The notes under the pieces are model-generated. The model made no database searches. It had not been told where the DNA came from and was given only the letters and a program-made list of their open reading frames with translations. A stretch of 6,099 bases of DNA, from assembly GCA_015222595.1 (NCBI GenBank), contig JADFVP010000056.1:1-6099 (forward strand), read 5' to 3'. Made by a program: the position numbers and the translations under genes. Position 1 is the first letter of the stretch. Each line of letters starts with the position of its first letter. The stretch comes from Pseudomonadota bacterium. Its GTDB lineage: Bacteria; Desulfobacterota; GWC2-55-46; JADFVP01. Below, one piece after another: positions 5,279 through 6,099 of the stretch.

Positions 5279-5323
5279 CAGAAGCCTATTGTTCGTATAG
5301 TGGAGGTTGTTATCTTAAACTAA

Positions 5324-5356
5324 CCGGGGCAGCACGCATTATGCGCGCTGCCCCGG
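5324..5356 (-). terminator. Long GC-rich hairpin, probable terminator of the TRASH-domain gene
   Basis: Arms 5324-5338 and 5342-5356 form a 15-bp stem with a 3-base loop. In the minus-strand transcript the single imperfect pair becomes G-U, so the stem is fully paired; in a plus-strand transcript it is an A-C mismatch. This favours function on the minus strand. It lies about 40 bases after the stop of the minus-strand gene at 5397-5795 and is followed by TTAGTTTAAG, which is T-rich but not a clean T run. It separates that gene from the acyltransferase, although read-through is possible. Confidence 0.6.
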
Positions 5357-5396
5357 AACAGATTTCAGTCCAAAAGTAAGTTAAGGCAGAACAGCT

Positions 5397-5795
5397 CTAC
5401 CGCTTGAAGAACTTGCGCGCCGTCTCCATCGACTCGAAGTAGAGGGCCTCTCCGCCTTCGCCCTCAAATATAGTGGCGCTCGCCTTGTCTACGGTGTGGC
5501 CGTTCACGGGGTCTACAGCGCTTCTAAGCGTTCCGTTGTTCTTCAGCTTCGCCACGCAGCCCTGACAGCAGCCGTAGTACGTCTTGCCCTCGTACTCTAC
5601 CGGTATTTGCGGCTTGCCGAAGACCTTGTCGGTCACCATGCAGACCTCGTTCATAACAACGGGTGTTAACTCGCCATCCGTTGCAACGGTCGTTGCCTCT
5701 GAAACTGTATGGGTTAAGAGCACTCCGGTAAAGGCCATGCCAAAGAGTAGCGCCACCGTAAAGAGCGCCCTTCTGATTATTGCGGTTCTGTTCAT
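5397..5795 (-). CDS. Exported TRASH-domain (metal-binding) protein
   Basis: The product has 132 residues from the ATG at 5793-5795, preferred over the in-frame ATG at 5840 because AAGGA lies about 6 bases upstream and a signal sequence then begins at residue 1. The signal or anchor is basic (MNRTAIIRR), followed by a hydrophobic run (LFTVALLFGMAFTGVLL, 11-27) and possible cleavage near SEA-T (32-35). The mature part carries the TRASH pattern: C52 in NEVCMVTDKVFG, then VEYEGKTYYGCC-x2-C (67-80) with C76, C77 and C80, then a lysine-rich helix (VAKLKN). A C-terminal region follows with DPVNGHTVDKASATI and ALYFESMETARKFF, the last resembling the 'yyFcs...r.kF' end of YHS/TRASH proteins. The family binds transition metals through three or more cysteines and occurs in metal sensors, chaperones and traffic proteins. 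Which metal is bound cannot be told. It is divergent from the exported-protein gene at 5998. Confidence 0.82.
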   Translation of the reverse strand: MNRTAIIRRALFTVALLFGMAFTGVLLTHTVSEATTVATDGELTPVVMNEVCMVTDKVFGKPQIPVEYEGKTYYGCCQGCVAKLKNNGTLRSAVDPVNGHTVDKASATIFEGEGGEALYFESMETARKFFKR

Positions 5796-5839
5796 GTCGG
5801 TTCCTTTCTGTCTCTCTATCCTGCCGAGCGGGTTAGTCA

Positions 5840-5878
5840 ATCTTAAGATATTGTACTACACTTCTACGCTTTGTAGTA
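5840..5878 (-). promoter_or_regulatory. Possible promoter/operator region of the TRASH-domain gene
   Basis: On the minus strand TACAAT (5855-5850) could be a -10 element, though no good -35 stands at the right distance. TACTACA (5854-5860) and TGTAGTA (5872-5878) form an inverted repeat with an 11-base spacer covering the -10 to -35 interval. A perfect 10-base palindrome, ATCTTAAGAT (5840-5849), lies just downstream. A weak -35 combined with an overlapping dyad would fit an activator or MerR-like regulator, but this is inference. Confidence 0.35.
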
Positions 5879-5913
5879 TCTATTTTTAGATGTCGGAGCC
5901 GGTTAGATTCAGC

Positions 5914-5943
5914 TTGTCGCACCCTCGGGTTATGCAGTATACT
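5914..5943 (+). promoter_or_regulatory. Candidate promoter of the exported-protein gene at 5998
   Basis: TTGTCG (5914-5919) and TATACT (5938-5943) are separated by 18 bases, matching consensus at 4 of 6 and 5 of 6 positions. Transcription would begin near 5950, about 48 bases before the ATG. No second gene lies between. Confidence 0.4.
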
Positions 5944-5997
5944 TACCCCAGACACCTTTGGGTTATATTCAATGCAGGGCTATGTGCGGAGATAGGA

Positions 5998-6099
5998 ATG
6001 AAAAGGCTTACAGCTGTAACTTTCTTGATACTTTTTGCCCTCTCGACTCTTTTCTGCTCGACCTCTTTTGCTGCGCAGCCACATGTCGAGAAGGAGACC
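5998..6099 (+). CDS. N-terminus of an exported protein (3' end outside window)
   Basis: ATG 5998 is preceded by GGAG (5988-5991) at 6 bases' distance. The 34 visible codons are almost all signal peptide: MKR, a hydrophobic core (LTAVTFLILFALSTLFC, residues 4-20), and a likely signal peptidase I site after SFAA (23-26), before QPHVEKET. The cysteine at 20 follows L-F, which is not a lipobox, so a secreted or periplasmic protein is likelier than a lipoprotein. The frame is still open at the window edge, so the function is unknown. The gene points away from the TRASH-domain gene, and the 202 bases between them hold the candidate promoters for both. Confidence 0.75.
   Translation, partial: MKRLTAVTFLILFALSTLFCSTSFAAQPHVEKET

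Noticed and set aside
5796..5840. A 15-residue N-terminal extension of the TRASH-domain protein
   Set aside because: The internal ATG at 5793-5795 has a good AAGGA site and places the signal sequence at the N-terminus.
5584..5889. A plus-strand ORF over the TRASH-domain gene
   Set aside because: It is antisense to a gene with a clear cysteine motif, RBS and signal peptide.
5854..5889. A plus-strand intrinsic terminator (TACTACA stem followed by TCTATTTTT)
   Set aside because: The stem is only 7 bp and AT-rich with an 11-base loop, and no plus-strand gene ends upstream. An operator dyad for the minus-strand gene fits better.

Overview
The window looks like a stretch of a Gram-negative, probably environmental bacterial genome with roughly 50% GC. 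The evidence is several Sec signal peptides, a CxxCH haem site on a cytochrome c'-like protein, an exported rhodanese, an exported TRASH-type metal-binding protein and two integral-membrane enzymes of the cell-surface glycan type. No marker fixes the phylum. The gene styles would fit a Deltaproteobacteria- or Nitrospirota-like lineage, but that is a guess. No tRNA, rRNA, CRISPR array or intact mobile element is visible.

Layout. 1-305: the 3' end of a cytochrome c'-like gene. 306-504: a non-genic stretch holding the decayed C-terminal end of an integrase-type transposase, read through to the next start codon. 505-1008: an intact exported rhodanese. 1018-1714: a gene graveyard. On the minus strand is the last ~88 codons of a zinc/NADPH-type (MDR) alcohol dehydrogenase, interrupted by an in-frame TAA. 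Directly abutting it on the plus strand is an AT-rich C-terminal fragment that resembles the end of a SIR2-like protein. 1715-1983: an intergenic region with a fragment of a dispersed repeat and a short direct repeat. 1984-2496: an exported protein of unknown function, followed by a strong intrinsic terminator at 2567-2599.

2627-5278 carries two convergent membrane-enzyme genes whose stop codons lie 10 bp apart. The plus-strand gene is a GT39/GT-C-like glycosyltransferase behind a good sigma70-type promoter. The minus-strand gene is an acyltransferase-3 family O-acyltransferase with a TTG start. Together they suggest modification of a surface polysaccharide or lipid-linked glycan. 5324-5356 is a long GC-rich hairpin that probably ends transcription of the minus-strand TRASH-domain gene at 5397-5795. 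That gene's upstream region carries an inverted repeat over a possible -10 element. A divergent plus-strand gene encoding an exported protein starts at 5998 and runs off the window.

I see no convincing novel multi-gene system. The items most worth a second look are the exact MDR/SIR2-like breakpoint, the transposase relic hidden in the rhodanese leader, the unknown secreted protein at 1984-2496 and the operator-like inverted repeat upstream of the TRASH gene. Family assignments were made by eye from sequence motifs, with no database search.
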